From contig JAFLJU010000263.1 of the NCBI GenBank assembly GCA_022712835.1, positions 1 through 17,328 on the forward strand: DNA of 17,328 bases, read 5' to 3'. Each line of letters starts with the position of its first letter. Position 1 is the stretch's first letter. This DNA is from Desulfobacteraceae bacterium (GTDB lineage: Bacteria; Desulfobacterota; Desulfobacteria; Desulfobacterales; Desulfobacteraceae). The notes below the pieces were generated by a model. The model searched no databases. It was not told where the DNA came from and was given only the letters and a program-made list of their open reading frames with translations. A program made the translations under genes and the position numbers. This document shows positions 1 through 7,303 of the stretch, piece after piece.

Positions 1-1
1 G

Positions 2-544
2 GTCACCATTGCCAGAGCCGGAGGAACGGTCTCCTATCCTTGTGTCTTTATGATAGTGGCGGCCATGAACCCTTGCCCTTGCGGCAATCACGGTAACTCC
101 TTGAAATCATGTTCCTGTTCCACCCCCCAGATCCAGCGGTATCGGTCAAAAATATCCGGCCCCCTTCTGGACCGCATCGACATTCAAATCGAGGTTCCCC
201 AGGTTTCCTATGATGAGATGGCAGGTGGCCCCCCTGGTGAATCTTCGGCAATTATAAGGGCCAGGGTGGATGCGGCCAGAAAGATTCAGAACCAGCGGTT
301 TAAAAAAAATAAAATTTTTTGCAATGCACGCATGGGACCTGCCCAGTTAAAAAAGCTCTGTGTGCTTGAAAAGGAGGGCCAATTAGTTCTTCACCAGGCC
401 ATGGAGAAGTTGGGGTTTTCGGCCAGAACCTTTAACAGCATTCTGAAGGTTGCCAGAACCATTGCAGATCTTTCCAAAAACGAGACCATCGGCCGCCAAC
501 ATGTTCTGGAAGCCATCCAATATAAAAGCTATGGCAGGGGCTAA
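2..544 (+). CDS. comM: ComM/YifB family AAA+ protein (Mg-chelatase-like), C-terminal part, 5' end outside window
   Basis: The reading frame is open from base 2, so only the last 180 residues are present. Visible hallmarks are NPCPCG followed by paired cysteines (SCSCS), then SGPLLDRIDI, the conserved segment carrying the sensor/arginine-finger region of the YifB/ComM family, and EVP. The C-terminal part contains NARMGPAQLKK, GFSARTFNSILKVARTIADL and a terminal helix, which is the Mg_chelatase C-terminal helical domain. Family members are hexameric ATPases; ComM promotes branch migration during natural transformation, but many carriers are not known to be competent, so a role in DNA processing is the safe statement. 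An ATG at 50 lies inside conserved sequence and is not the start. The next gene has its own promoter. Family assignment is sure; the biological role is inferred. Confidence 0.93.
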   Translation, partial: VTIARAGGTVSYPCVFMIVAAMNPCPCGNHGNSLKSCSCSTPQIQRYRSKISGPLLDRIDIQIEVPQVSYDEMAGGPPGESSAIIRARVDAARKIQNQRFKKNKIFCNARMGPAQLKKLCVLEKEGQLVLHQAMEKLGFSARTFNSILKVARTIADLSKNETIGRQHVLEAIQYKSYGRG

Positions 545-570
545 AAGAACCCCATTTCTCCTTCTTTTGG

Positions 571-598
571 TTTACAATCCCACACAAACGCTTATAAT
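571..598 (+). promoter_or_regulatory. Sigma70-type promoter upstream of hslO
   Basis: TTTACA (571-576) and a perfect TATAAT (593-598) are separated by 16 bp. Transcription would start near 605, about 80 bp before the chosen hslO ATG. It lies in the short AT-rich gap after comM, so the hslO-onward genes probably form a unit separate from comM. No sigma32-type boxes were recognised, so heat control of Hsp33 is not evident here. Confidence 0.7.
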
Positions 599-685
599 AT
601 TTGTTACTATTTTTGTGATATTTTGTCACTGATTAAAGGAGCCAACCAAACTATACTTCAAAAGAAAGACGGTAAAGAAAACATT

Positions 686-1600
686 ATGATTAAAGTAGAT
701 ATTTTTAATAAGGATGTAAAAGCGCAATTCAAAGCCGCTGCCAAGGACCGGATGTATCGGTTTGTCATGGCCGACGGCAAAATAAAAGGGGCCGTGGTCC
801 ACACCACCCGGATGGTCAATGAAATGCGGGCCAACCACGGGTTTGGACCCTTGGAAACCCTGGTGATGGGCCAGGCCTATATTGCCGCGGCGTTGATGTG
901 TTCAAGCCTCAAGGGCAAGGACCGGGTCAGTTTTAATATTCGGTGTTCAGGGCCGGTTCAGGGGCTGGATGTGGAATCCAATACCTTTGGCGAGATCAGG
1001 GGCTCCCTGAAAACGAACTCGATCCAGGCAGATCCCAAGCAGACTCAGGATTTGTCCTCCCTGTTTGGTGCGGGCTTTTTAACCGTAACCAAATACCTGG
1101 ATGATGCCAAAAATCCCTATTCGGGACAGATTGCTTTGGAGCATGGTAGTATTGCCGAGGATCTGGCCGTTTATTTTTTAAAATCGGAACAGATCCCCAC
1201 CGGGTTCAAACTGAGCGTTTTCTTCAATGAAAACCAAGAGGTGATCGGTGCCGGTGGTGTCTTTCTCCAGGCCATGCCCGGTGTATCCCCGGAAAAGGTG
1301 ATTGAAGCGGAAAATAGTATCCAGAAGATTCATTCTCTGGGGGAGGCGTTTGCCAATGGCGGTGCGCCTGAACAAATTATTGAAAAGGCGTTTGCAACTC
1401 TTTCTCCCCGTTTCCTTGACAGCTCCCGGGTGGAGTTTTTCTGCCGGTGCACCCGGAAAAGAATGGAAGATTATCTTAAAAACCTGTCCGCAAGTGATAT
1501 GGATGAAATCAAAGAAAACGGACCCTTTCCCATTGAAGCCCGGTGTCATCATTGTAATTCCGTATACCAGTTTTCCAAAGAGGATATGGGGGCTTTATAG
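686..1600 (+). CDS. hslO: Hsp33 redox-regulated molecular chaperone
   Basis: A 304-residue cytoplasmic protein, typical of the family length. The N-terminal domain has VMADGKIKGAVVHTTRMVNEM and LETLVMGQAYIAAALM. The C-terminal redox switch holds the four zinc cysteines: CRC at about 253/255 and CHHC at about 287/290. In Hsp33 these bind zinc when reduced; oxidation releases zinc, unfolds the switch and activates holdase activity toward unfolding proteins. The ATG at 686 is preferred over the in-frame TTG at 623: the TTG is almost on top of the predicted transcription start, and the Hsp33 homology begins at MIKVDIF. An AAGGAG at 636-641 is too far from 686 to be the ribosome site; GGTAAAG at 671-677 is the nearer candidate. 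The phosphoesterase gene follows after 2 bp. Confidence 0.95.
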   Translation: MIKVDIFNKDVKAQFKAAAKDRMYRFVMADGKIKGAVVHTTRMVNEMRANHGFGPLETLVMGQAYIAAALMCSSLKGKDRVSFNIRCSGPVQGLDVESNTFGEIRGSLKTNSIQADPKQTQDLSSLFGAGFLTVTKYLDDAKNPYSGQIALEHGSIAEDLAVYFLKSEQIPTGFKLSVFFNENQEVIGAGGVFLQAMPGVSPEKVIEAENSIQKIHSLGEAFANGGAPEQIIEKAFATLSPRFLDSSRVEFFCRCTRKRMEDYLKNLSASDMDEIKENGPFPIEARCHHCNSVYQFSKEDMGAL

Positions 1601-1602
1601 CC

Positions 1603-2343
1603 ATGCGTATCGCTGTCATTTCCGACATACACAGTAACATGGAAGCACTCCTAGCGGTTCTTTTGGACATTGATACTGGCGCTGCCATTGATCAGGTGAT
1701 ATCCCTTGGGGATAATATTGGATACGGTCCGGAACCCGAACAGGTTATTTCAACCTTAAGGAAGCGTCAGATCCCTTCTGTTTTAGGAAATCATGAACGG
1801 GCTTTGCTGGATGAAAATTTTTCCAAACCCTTTAACCCTGCTGCAAAAAAAGCCTTATTAATCAATAAACAATTGCTGTCAAAAGGATCCATTGATTATC
1901 TTTCCACCCTTGCCCCCTTCCTTGTTTACCATGGTGCAAGGTTTGTCCACGGGGTGCCGCCGGATCTTGTGGACCGTTATATTTTCAAGGAAAAAAATAC
2001 CTGTCTTGTCCATGTCATGGAAGCCCTGAAAGAGCGGATTGCATTTGTCGGACATACCCATGAACTCATGATATATGAGGCAGATTCCCGGGGGGTGCAA
2101 AAGAAAAGTTTTATAAAAACAAGAGTTTTCCTTGCAAAAGAATATAAATATATTATAAATACCGGTAGCGTAGGACAGCCACGTGACGGCTACAATGAAG
2201 CTAAGTATGTTATTTGGGATTCCATGGAAAATACAATTGAATCACGGTTTGTACCCTATGATATCCCAAGTGTTGTAAGAAAAATGAAGAAGGCTGGTAT
2301 CCCCATTCAGTATGCAAATCAGCTTGAAAAGGCCGGTGCCTGA
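1603..2343 (+). CDS. Calcineurin-like metallophosphoesterase
   Basis: A 246-residue protein with every metal-binding block of the calcineurin-like superfamily in order: SDIHSN (D8, H10), GDNIGYGP (D37), GNHE (N63, H64), VHG (H116) and GHTH (H151, H153), followed by NTGSVGQPRDG. These coordinate a dinuclear metal centre that hydrolyses a phosphoester. The layout resembles the compact YfcE/MJ0936-like and DUF-type phosphodiesterases (the PF12850 type), so a phosphodiesterase activity is likely, but the substrate cannot be read from sequence. No signal peptide or membrane segment is seen, so it is cytoplasmic. The start is 2 bp after the hslO stop with a G-rich stretch inside hslO as ribosome site, indicating translational coupling. 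Superfamily membership is sure; the specific function is unknown. Confidence 0.9.
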   Translation: MRIAVISDIHSNMEALLAVLLDIDTGAAIDQVISLGDNIGYGPEPEQVISTLRKRQIPSVLGNHERALLDENFSKPFNPAAKKALLINKQLLSKGSIDYLSTLAPFLVYHGARFVHGVPPDLVDRYIFKEKNTCLVHVMEALKERIAFVGHTHELMIYEADSRGVQKKSFIKTRVFLAKEYKYIINTGSVGQPRDGYNEAKYVIWDSMENTIESRFVPYDIPSVVRKMKKAGIPIQYANQLEKAGA

Positions 2344-2348
2344 TATTA

Positions 2349-2376
2349 ACCATAAACCGGTGACCATAAACCAGTG
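2349..2376. repeat. Two 14-bp tandem repeats
   Basis: ACCATAAACCGGTG (2349-2362) is followed directly by ACCATAAACCAGTG (2363-2376), differing at one base. A third, poor copy may follow (ACAATAAAATAGAT). They begin 6 bp after the phosphoesterase stop codon. No hairpin with a T-run is present, so this is not a terminator; it may be a slippage product or a binding site. Confidence 0.6.
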
Positions 2377-2422
2377 ACAATAAAATAGATGCTAAACAAA
2401 TATAAAAGAAAGGTAAAAGATC

Positions 2423-2725
2423 ATGTGTAATAATTGTAATGAACATACTCACCATCATCACCATCCTGAGATTGTTCAACTTATGCCCGTTCAAAACAAC
2501 CTGTATGCCGTTTACAAGACCAAAACTCCTCCTGCTTTTGCCGTTGAAAAGGGCGCCGGTGACATCAGCCTTGTTTCTGTGCTGTTCATGGGACTGATTC
2601 GTCATGGTGAAAAAACCATGGTTGAAGGCTTTTTTGCCGGTGGTTCAATCAACTCTTGCGAAGATGTGGAGGGATTCAAGGGGTATGCATCAACCCTTGA
2701 AGATGCGGAAAAATTATACGCCTGA
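2423..2725 (+). CDS. Small Cys/His-rich protein of unknown function
   Basis: A 100-residue protein that I do not recognise. The N-terminus is MCNNCNEHTHHHHHPE: a CxxC (C2, C5) followed by a natural run of five histidines, which suggests metal binding such as nickel, zinc or copper. The remainder is compact and mixed, with hydrophobic stretches (LVSVLFMGLI), a glycine-rich FFAGGS, one further cysteine (C78) and an acidic C-terminus; no signal peptide is visible. AAAGG about 8 bp upstream of the ATG is a plausible ribosome site. It lies 79 bp after the phosphoesterase and 35 bp before iorA, in the same direction, so co-transcription with iorAB is likely. Coding status is supported by compositional plausibility, the ribosome site and the operon position. 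The function is not assignable. Confidence 0.75.
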   Translation: MCNNCNEHTHHHHHPEIVQLMPVQNNLYAVYKTKTPPAFAVEKGAGDISLVSVLFMGLIRHGEKTMVEGFFAGGSINSCEDVEGFKGYASTLEDAEKLYA

Positions 2726-2760
2726 AGTCTAGTGTAAACGCCTCAAATCAAGGAGAACAA

Positions 2761-4626
2761 ATGCATAAACTTTTAAATGACAGTCCTGGTGAGCAAATTA
2801 TGCTCCTGGGGAACGAAGCCATCGCAAGGGGTGCTGTTGAAGCCGGTGTGGCATTTGCCACCACCTATCCGGGTACCCCCTCTTCTGAAATTTCTCTGAA
2901 TCTTTTCCAGATGTCCCAGGAATCAGATCTCTACTTTGAGTACAGCACCAATGAAAAGGTGGCCCTGGAAGTGGCAGCAGCAGCGGCAAATTCAGGTCTT
3001 CGAACCTTTTGCATGATGAAACATGTGGGGCTGAATGTGGCAGCCGATCCCCTGATGACCCTGGCCTATGTGGGGGTGACCGCCGGGATGGTCATTTTAA
3101 GTGCCGATGATCCGGCTATGTTCTCCAGTCAAAATGAACAGGACAATCGGTATTATGCCAAGTTTGGTGGCTTCCCCATGCTGGAACCCTCTTCGGTTGC
3201 CGAAGCCAAGGATATGATCAAGGAGGCCTTTGAACTGTCGGAATCCCTTGGTCAGCCCGTGTTGTTGAGGACCACCACACGCATCAACCATTCCAATGCA
3301 TTTGTGACCTTTGGCAAGATTGCCCCCCCCATGACCCAGGGCCGGTTTATTAAGGATCCCCATCGGTGTGTGACCGTACCGGCCGTCTCCCGGGGACTTC
3401 ATGTCAAGCTTCTGGATAGATTGGAAAACGCCACTGGGATGGCGGAGTCTTCTCCATTTAACTTTATCCAGGGCAGCGGGAAATTGGGTATCATTACCAA
3501 TGGGGTGAGCTTTCATTATGCCGAAGATGCTTTAAAAGACCTAGGCGTTGAAGACAAAACCCAGATTTTGAGACTGGGATTTACCAATCCCTTGCCTGAA
3601 AAGTTGATCAAAAATTTTCTGGGCGCATGTGACAAGGTATTGGTCATTGAAGAAGGTGAGCCTTTCATGGAAGAAGCGGTCAAAGCCTTTGCCCAGGAAG
3701 AGGGAATTATCATTCCCATCAAAGGGAAGTCCAAGGGGTCCAAATCCACGGACCTTTTCTCCCGCCTTTCCGAGTATGACCCGGCCATGGTCCGGGAAAA
3801 AATTGCCAATTATTTTGGCTTTGATTATACCCCGGCAGCAAAAATGGATACAGCGGATATTCCTGAAATTGCCAATAGGCCGCCCAATCTGTGTTCAGGT
3901 TGCTCCCACAGGGCCACCTTCTATGAAGTGAAGCAGGCTGCCAAGGATATGGATGTCATCTATCCCACGGATATTGGTTGCTATACCCTGGGGTTTATGC
4001 CTCCCTTAAGTATGGGTGATTTTGTTGTCTGCATGGGATCTTCGGTCAGTACTTCCTGCGGGTTCAGCAAGGCCACTGATCAGAAAGTGGTTTCTTTTAT
4101 CGGAGACTCCACCTTTTTCCATTCCGGAATTACAGGTCTTGTGAATGCGGTTTTCAACAAACACAATTTTACTCTGGTCATCCTTGAAAATGACATCACG
4201 GCCATGACCGGCCACCAGCCCCATCCCGGTGTGGATATGGAGCGGTTCGGCCTTGATACGTTTGGTCGGGTGAATATTGAGAAATTGGTCCGGGCCTTGG
4301 GGGTGGAACATGTGTCCATTGTCAAGCCCTTTAAGGTTCAAAAGAGCATTGATATCATTAAAGAGGCCCTTGAATTTAAAGGAGTTTCCGTTATTATTTC
4401 CCAGGAGCCCTGTATTCTCTATGCCAAGAGCATCAAACTGAAAACGTCCAGACCCTTTGTGGTAAGCGACAAATGTACAGATCACAAAGAATGTATCAAC
4501 GGTATCGCCTGCCCCTCATTTTATATTGAGGAAGGACGGGTGAAGATTGATGCGGATACCTGTGTGGGCTGTGCTCTTTGTGCCCAGATCTGTCCAGAGA
4601 ATGCCATCAGGCCCTTGAAAAAATAA
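2761..4626 (+). CDS. iorA: Indolepyruvate:ferredoxin oxidoreductase alpha subunit
   Basis: A 621-residue subunit that, with IorB, oxidatively decarboxylates aryl-2-oxoacids such as indolepyruvate and phenylpyruvate to the acyl-CoA, passing electrons to ferredoxin. The N-terminal pyrimidine-binding domain has YPGTPSSEI (36-44) and NEK (64-66). A middle Rossmann-like domain follows (about 240-350). The TPP domain has CSGCSHR, the PTDIGCYTLG stretch, and GDSTFFHSG followed by ENDITAMTGHQ (about 447-485), the TPP/Mg motif. The C-terminal ferredoxin-like tail has a canonical CxxCxxCxxxCP (C601, C604, C607, C611). An upstream cluster motif reads C572, H575, C578, C584-P, with a histidine where the second cysteine is usual. 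AAGGAG (2750-2755) supports the ATG. iorB follows 27 bp later. Confidence 0.96.
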   Translation: MHKLLNDSPGEQIMLLGNEAIARGAVEAGVAFATTYPGTPSSEISLNLFQMSQESDLYFEYSTNEKVALEVAAAAANSGLRTFCMMKHVGLNVAADPLMTLAYVGVTAGMVILSADDPAMFSSQNEQDNRYYAKFGGFPMLEPSSVAEAKDMIKEAFELSESLGQPVLLRTTTRINHSNAFVTFGKIAPPMTQGRFIKDPHRCVTVPAVSRGLHVKLLDRLENATGMAESSPFNFIQGSGKLGIITNGVSFHYAEDALKDLGVEDKTQILRLGFTNPLPEKLIKNFLGACDKVLVIEEGEPFMEEAVKAFAQEEGIIIPIKGKSKGSKSTDLFSRLSEYDPAMVREKIANYFGFDYTPAAKMDTADIPEIANRPPNLCSGCSHRATFYEVKQAAKDMDVIYPTDIGCYTLGFMPPLSMGDFVVCMGSSVSTSCGFSKATDQKVVSFIGDSTFFHSGITGLVNAVFNKHNFTLVILENDITAMTGHQPHPGVDMERFGLDTFGRVNIEKLVRALGVEHVSIVKPFKVQKSIDIIKEALEFKGVSVIISQEPCILYAKSIKLKTSRPFVVSDKCTDHKECINGIACPSFYIEEGRVKIDADTCVGCALCAQICPENAIRPLKK

Positions 4627-4653
4627 CCCTAAGAATAAGGATACCAAAAAGAT

Positions 4654-5247
4654 ATGGAAACAACCAGGCTTGTAATCGTAGCCGTTGGCGGACAAGGCAA
4701 TCTTCTGGCTTCCAAGGTGCTGGGCGAAGCTGCTCTGATTTCAGGGGTGCCGGTACGAATGAGTGAGATCCATGGCATGGCCCAGCGGGGGGGAGTTGTG
4801 GAATCAGCCATTGTGTTTGGAAAAGCCACAAGCTCCATTATTTCAGACGGAGAGGCGGACATTCTCCTAGGCTTTGAGCCAGCAGAGACCCTCCGGGCCA
4901 TCAAGCGGTGCAGCAAGAAAACAATGGTGATAACCAACACCGCAACCCTGCCGCCCTTTACCGTCGGTATTGGCAAAGGCAATTACCCTGAGGTGGAGGA
5001 AATAAAGAGTTTGCTTGCGGCAAAAACAGCAGGGCTTGTCTCCCTTGACGCCATGGCGCTTGCAAGAGAAGCCGGCAGTCCCATGAGTGTGAATATTGTG
5101 CTGTTGGGTGCCCTGATCCAGACCGGTGCCCTGGGGTTTACAAAGGATTCCGTGATTGAAGCCATTCGCAGGCGGACCAAACCCTCCTTTCTGGAAAAGA
5201 ACCTCAAGGCATTTGAATTGGGGATGGAAGCGGCCAAAACAAATTAA
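4654..5247 (+). CDS. iorB: Indolepyruvate:ferredoxin oxidoreductase beta subunit
   Basis: A 197-residue protein matching the 2-oxoacid:acceptor oxidoreductase gamma/beta-type domain. It has LVIVAVGGQGNLLASKVLGEAA near the N-terminus (GGQGN at 12-16), then EIHGMAQRGGVVESAIVFG and a DILLGFEPAETLRA block, all typical of IorB. It completes the enzyme formed with the upstream alpha subunit and contributes to CoA and ferredoxin handling. AAGGAT about 10 bp upstream of the ATG is the likely ribosome site. The end of the gene runs into an 8-bp tandem repeat that includes the TAA stop. In fermentative or aromatic amino-acid-using anaerobes this pair works in amino acid degradation or, reversed, in aromatic amino acid synthesis. 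The direction here is unknown, although the next gene (aroQ) belongs to the shikimate route. Confidence 0.94.
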   Translation: METTRLVIVAVGGQGNLLASKVLGEAALISGVPVRMSEIHGMAQRGGVVESAIVFGKATSSIISDGEADILLGFEPAETLRAIKRCSKKTMVITNTATLPPFTVGIGKGNYPEVEEIKSLLAAKTAGLVSLDAMALAREAGSPMSVNIVLLGALIQTGALGFTKDSVIEAIRRRTKPSFLEKNLKAFELGMEAAKTN

Positions 5248-5264
5248 CAAATTAATAAATTAAC
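5241..5264. repeat. Three 8-bp tandem repeats across the iorB stop codon
   Basis: AAATTAAC, AAATTAAT and AAATTAAC lie end to end. The first unit contains the iorB stop codon. An extra unit would not change the protein. Probably a slippage-generated AT-rich spacer. Confidence 0.7.
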
Positions 5265-5274
5265 GGACAAAAAG

Positions 5275-5297
5275 CCCATGACTTGGCCATGGGGAGG
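5275..5297 (+). promoter_or_regulatory. Hairpin next to the strong aroQ ribosome binding site
   Basis: CCCATG (5275-5280) and CATGGG (5288-5293) form a 6-bp stem with a 7-nt loop. The right arm shares three bases with the ribosome site GGGGAGG (5291-5297). The ribosome site lies 12 bp before a GTG at 5310, and the only nearby ATG (5298) reads MEF and stops, so this site sets the GTG start of aroQ. The hairpin could modestly modulate translation; there is no T-run, so it is not a terminator. Confidence 0.45.
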
Positions 5298-5309
5298 ATG
5301 GAATTTTAG

Positions 5310-5777
5310 GTGAGTTCTGAAACCAATAAGGCAAACCCCCGGGTGTATGTGATCAATGGCCCGAATTTGAATATGCTGGGTAAACGGGAGCCCGAAGTTT
5401 ATGGATCCTTTGGGTTGGATGAAATTAACCAGGGGCTTGCCATTGCAGCGAAGTCCCTGGACCTGGAACTATCCTTTTTCCAGTCCAACCATGAAGGGGA
5501 GATTTTGGACAGAATCCATGGGATCTTTGAAGAAGATCCCCTAGGGTTAATCATTAACCCCGGTGCCCTGACCCATACCTCTGTGGCCCTGCGGGACGCC
5601 TTGCTTTTATTGTCCTGCCCCATGGTGGAAGTCCATTTGTCCAATATCCACAAACGAGAATCCTTCCGGCATAAATCCATGCTGGCAGATATTGTCACAG
5701 GTCAGGTCATCGGATTCGGCCACCATGGGTATCACATGGCCTTGGATGCCATCCATAAATTGTGCCAATCCAAGTGA
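5310..5777 (+). CDS. aroQ: Type II 3-dehydroquinate dehydratase
   Basis: A 155-residue cytoplasmic enzyme, dodecameric in the family, that converts 3-dehydroquinate to 3-dehydroshikimate in the shikimate pathway. All active-site blocks are visible: INGPNLNMLGKREPEVYG with the catalytic Arg (R26) and Tyr (Y31) of the flexible lid, INPGALTHTSVALRDAL (N82), VEVHLSNIHKRESFR with the catalytic His (H108) and the substrate-binding Arg region, and GFGHHGYHMAL. The GTG start is chosen because GGGGAGG lies 12 bp upstream and no in-frame ATG precedes the conserved VINGPN. mqnB follows after 7 bp. A decayed partial copy of this gene lies at 8334-8402, on the far side of the cassette insert. Confidence 0.95.
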   Translation: MSSETNKANPRVYVINGPNLNMLGKREPEVYGSFGLDEINQGLAIAAKSLDLELSFFQSNHEGEILDRIHGIFEEDPLGLIINPGALTHTSVALRDALLLLSCPMVEVHLSNIHKRESFRHKSMLADIVTGQVIGFGHHGYHMALDAIHKLCQSK

Positions 5778-5784
5778 TCGGGTC

Positions 5785-6555
5785 ATGTCAAAAGGGTTAA
5801 TCCTTTGTGCCACTGAGTTTGAGATGGCTCGGTTTTTAGAGAATAAGGTCGGTCTGGTCAAGGAGAAAACCCTTTCCGGGCTGACCCTATATTCAGGATC
5901 AGATTCGGGTGCCTCCTTTGATTGTCTGATCACAGGTCCCGGTGTTTTTAATACGGCTCATGCCTTGACCGTTTACCTGGAACATGCCCGGCCGAATCTT
6001 ATTCTGGACACTGGAATTGCAGGAATATTTGATTGTTCCGGTTCTGATAATCCTGCCATGGCCCAGGGGATCGGGCGGATCAGGCGCATTGGAGATGTTG
6101 GTATCGCCAATAGGGAGCAGTATATCCATACCGGGGTGGGGTGCAATACCCCCCAAGCCTCCTGTTTGCCATTTGATCTTATTGAAAACCGGTCCCTGAC
6201 CCGACAGGGCATCTATTCCATTGACCCAAACCTTTTCGAGCTTTATCATGGGCTTTTGACCCGGGAATTTACCGACCCCATTGTCCGGGGTAATTTTATC
6301 ACCGTATCCTCCATTACCGCCTCTTTGGATCAAGCTCAAAAATATTATCAATTTTTTTCCTGTGTCATGGAAGCCATGGAAGGAGCCGCCGCCCTTCATG
6401 TGGCGACGCTGTATCATGTGCCCATCATTGAAATCAGGGCTGCTTCCAATTTTGTGGGGGAGCGGGATAAGGATAAGTGGGATTTTCCTTTGGCCTGTGA
6501 CCGGGTCCGGCAGATTTGCGATGTTGTCATTGCCAATGAATTTAAAACAGCTTGA
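5785..6555 (+). CDS. mqnB: Futalosine hydrolase (menaquinone biosynthesis)
   Basis: A 256-residue member of the nucleoside phosphorylase/MTA-SAH nucleosidase fold. In the family it cleaves hypoxanthine from futalosine to give dehypoxanthine futalosine, the second step of the futalosine route to menaquinone. Diagnostic stretches are ILCATEFEMARF at the N-terminus, ITGPGVFNTAHAL, LILDTGIAGIF, then EAMEGAAALHVATLYHVPIIEIRAASNFVGERD, which holds the acidic residues that contact the ribose and purine. The ATG at 5785 lies 7 bp after the aroQ stop and gives the usual N-terminus. An upstream in-frame ATG at 5692 lies inside aroQ and encodes unrelated residues. The last 410 bp are duplicated at 8397-8805. 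This is the only complete copy here and is probably the functional one. Other mqn genes are not in the window. Confidence 0.9.
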   Translation: MSKGLILCATEFEMARFLENKVGLVKEKTLSGLTLYSGSDSGASFDCLITGPGVFNTAHALTVYLEHARPNLILDTGIAGIFDCSGSDNPAMAQGIGRIRRIGDVGIANREQYIHTGVGCNTPQASCLPFDLIENRSLTRQGIYSIDPNLFELYHGLLTREFTDPIVRGNFITVSSITASLDQAQKYYQFFSCVMEAMEGAAALHVATLYHVPIIEIRAASNFVGERDKDKWDFPLACDRVRQICDVVIANEFKTA

Positions 6556-6622
6556 AACAAGCTTAGGCTTGGAGTAACTTGCGTTTACAATAAACACACC
6601 TTAAAATAAACACGCTTTTTTC
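6146..6622. repeat. Left copy of a collinear duplicated segment (mqnB 3' end plus cyclase tail)
   Basis: Bases 6146-6622 align with 8397-8873 over 477 bp with no gap, at about 95 percent identity by eye. Both copies hold the mqnB 3' end, the short intergenic stretch and the last few codons of the convergent cyclase gene. Beyond 6622 the left copy jumps to sequence matching 9075 onward, while the right copy continues as the intact cyclase gene. Confidence 0.92.
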
Positions 6623-6733
6623 ATAACAAGGCCCCTGGGCAACTTGCCTATCCAATTGGGCTGGAAGCGGAAGTGGAGATGATTTCCATTTTCTGGACCG
6701 GGTTTATAAATTCCACGGGAACCTCTTGGGTTG
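6601..6733 (-). pseudogene. Remnant of the 3' end of the cyclase/YbbR gene
   Basis: This piece matches three separate parts of the gene at 8852-10285. Bases 6601-6622 match the last codons (KKAxLF and stop). Bases 6619-6665 match 9071-9117. Bases 6660-6733 match 9335-9408. The joins fall on short shared words, TTTC for a 201-bp loss and GCTGGA for a 223-bp loss; the second loss is not a multiple of three. No open frame of useful length remains. The match to the cyclase gene stops at 6733, ten bases before the stop codon of the DUF3795 gene, so 6733/6734 marks the left edge of the cassette insert. It is non-coding debris, valuable as a record of how the region formed. Confidence 0.88.
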
Positions 6734-6742
6734 AAACATCGA

Positions 6743-7198
6743 CTATTGTTGCCAAATGTAAAATTTATCTCTCAAGTCAATCCAATCTTGGACGCCATGT
6801 TTTTTTATTTTCCGAATATTATTTTTAGGCATTTCACCACAACGAGGTTCTAAAATATCAAATTTTTCACATTCATCCAATTCCGTACAGTCCCAACAAC
6901 CTTCAAAACCCCTTGAAATACAACACTCCATTATCTTGCAGGGTGTACCAGAGCACCCACCTCCAACTCGACAAGGTTTTTTGCATTGAGCATTTGTCAA
7001 TGCATTGAGTACTTCAATAAATTCATTGTATTTCTCGAAATCTGCTCCAAATGGAGTTCTGATTGCTGCGTATTTACTGAATTCGATATTTTCAAGTTCA
7101 TTATCTAATTTGTGTGCATATTCAACGAATTTATTTTGATAGCGAATACAGTCTGGACAATAGATGCCACAATAGGCTGTTTTATGTAATGAATTCAT
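6743..7198 (-). CDS. DUF3795-type cysteine-rich protein
   Basis: A 151-residue protein with 13 cysteines. It begins with a CGIYCPDC block (C10, C14, C17), the signature opening of DUF3795 proteins, followed by clusters around C72-C93 and a CWDC (C101, C104) motif with C110 and C120. The pattern suggests zinc or iron-sulfur binding; no enzyme activity is established for the family to my knowledge. The ATG at 7198 is chosen because TTGGAG lies just upstream and the homology starts there; the in-frame ATG at 7237 would lie beyond the attC-like element. The gene is AT-rich compared with its neighbours and starts about 22 bp after the GTT-type core of that element, as a gene cassette does. Its own downstream recombination site is missing, replaced by the cyclase remnant. 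Confidence 0.85.
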   Translation of the reverse strand: MNSLHKTAYCGIYCPDCIRYQNKFVEYAHKLDNELENIEFSKYAAIRTPFGADFEKYNEFIEVLNALTNAQCKKPCRVGGGCSGTPCKIMECCISRGFEGCWDCTELDECEKFDILEPRCGEMPKNNIRKIKKHGVQDWIDLRDKFYIWQQ

Positions 7199-7219
7199 TT
7201 TAGCTCCAAGTAGAAAAAA

Positions 7220-7296
7220 ATATAACGCCATCCTCACCGGCCGTAGCCGTGTGCCTAAGGCGTGTGGTGAAGGTCCGGTGTAGAAATTTGTTATGT
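7220..7296 (-). other. attC-like recombination site between the two cassette genes
   Basis: On the minus strand the element opens with ACATAAC and closes with GTTATAT, close to the RYYYAAC and GTTRRRY cores of integron attC sites. Inside are an inverted pair CACCGG/CCGGTG and a central GCCTTAGGC palindrome, over 77 nt, within the usual attC size range. It begins 8 bp after the methyltransferase stop, and the next gene starts just beyond its GTT core, the order expected of a cassette array. The stem is imperfect and each core has one off-consensus base, so I call it attC-like rather than proven. No integrase gene or attI is in the window. Confidence 0.55.
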
Positions 7297-7303
7297 ATCA
7301 AAT

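Noticed and set aside
623..685. TTG start extending Hsp33 by 21 residues
   Set aside because: It lies about 18 bp from the predicted transcription start with no ribosome site, and the extra residues do not resemble Hsp33.
4006..4485. Long minus-strand open frame inside iorA
   Set aside because: A shadow of a strongly conserved plus-strand gene; its length reflects codon bias.
5692..5784. Upstream in-frame start for mqnB
   Set aside because: It lies within aroQ in another frame and adds residues unlike any futalosine hydrolase N-terminus; the ATG at 5785 fits the family.
7199..7237. Earlier start of the DUF3795 gene at 7237
   Set aside because: It would place coding sequence across the core of the attC-like element; the ATG at 7198 has a ribosome site and matches the family start.
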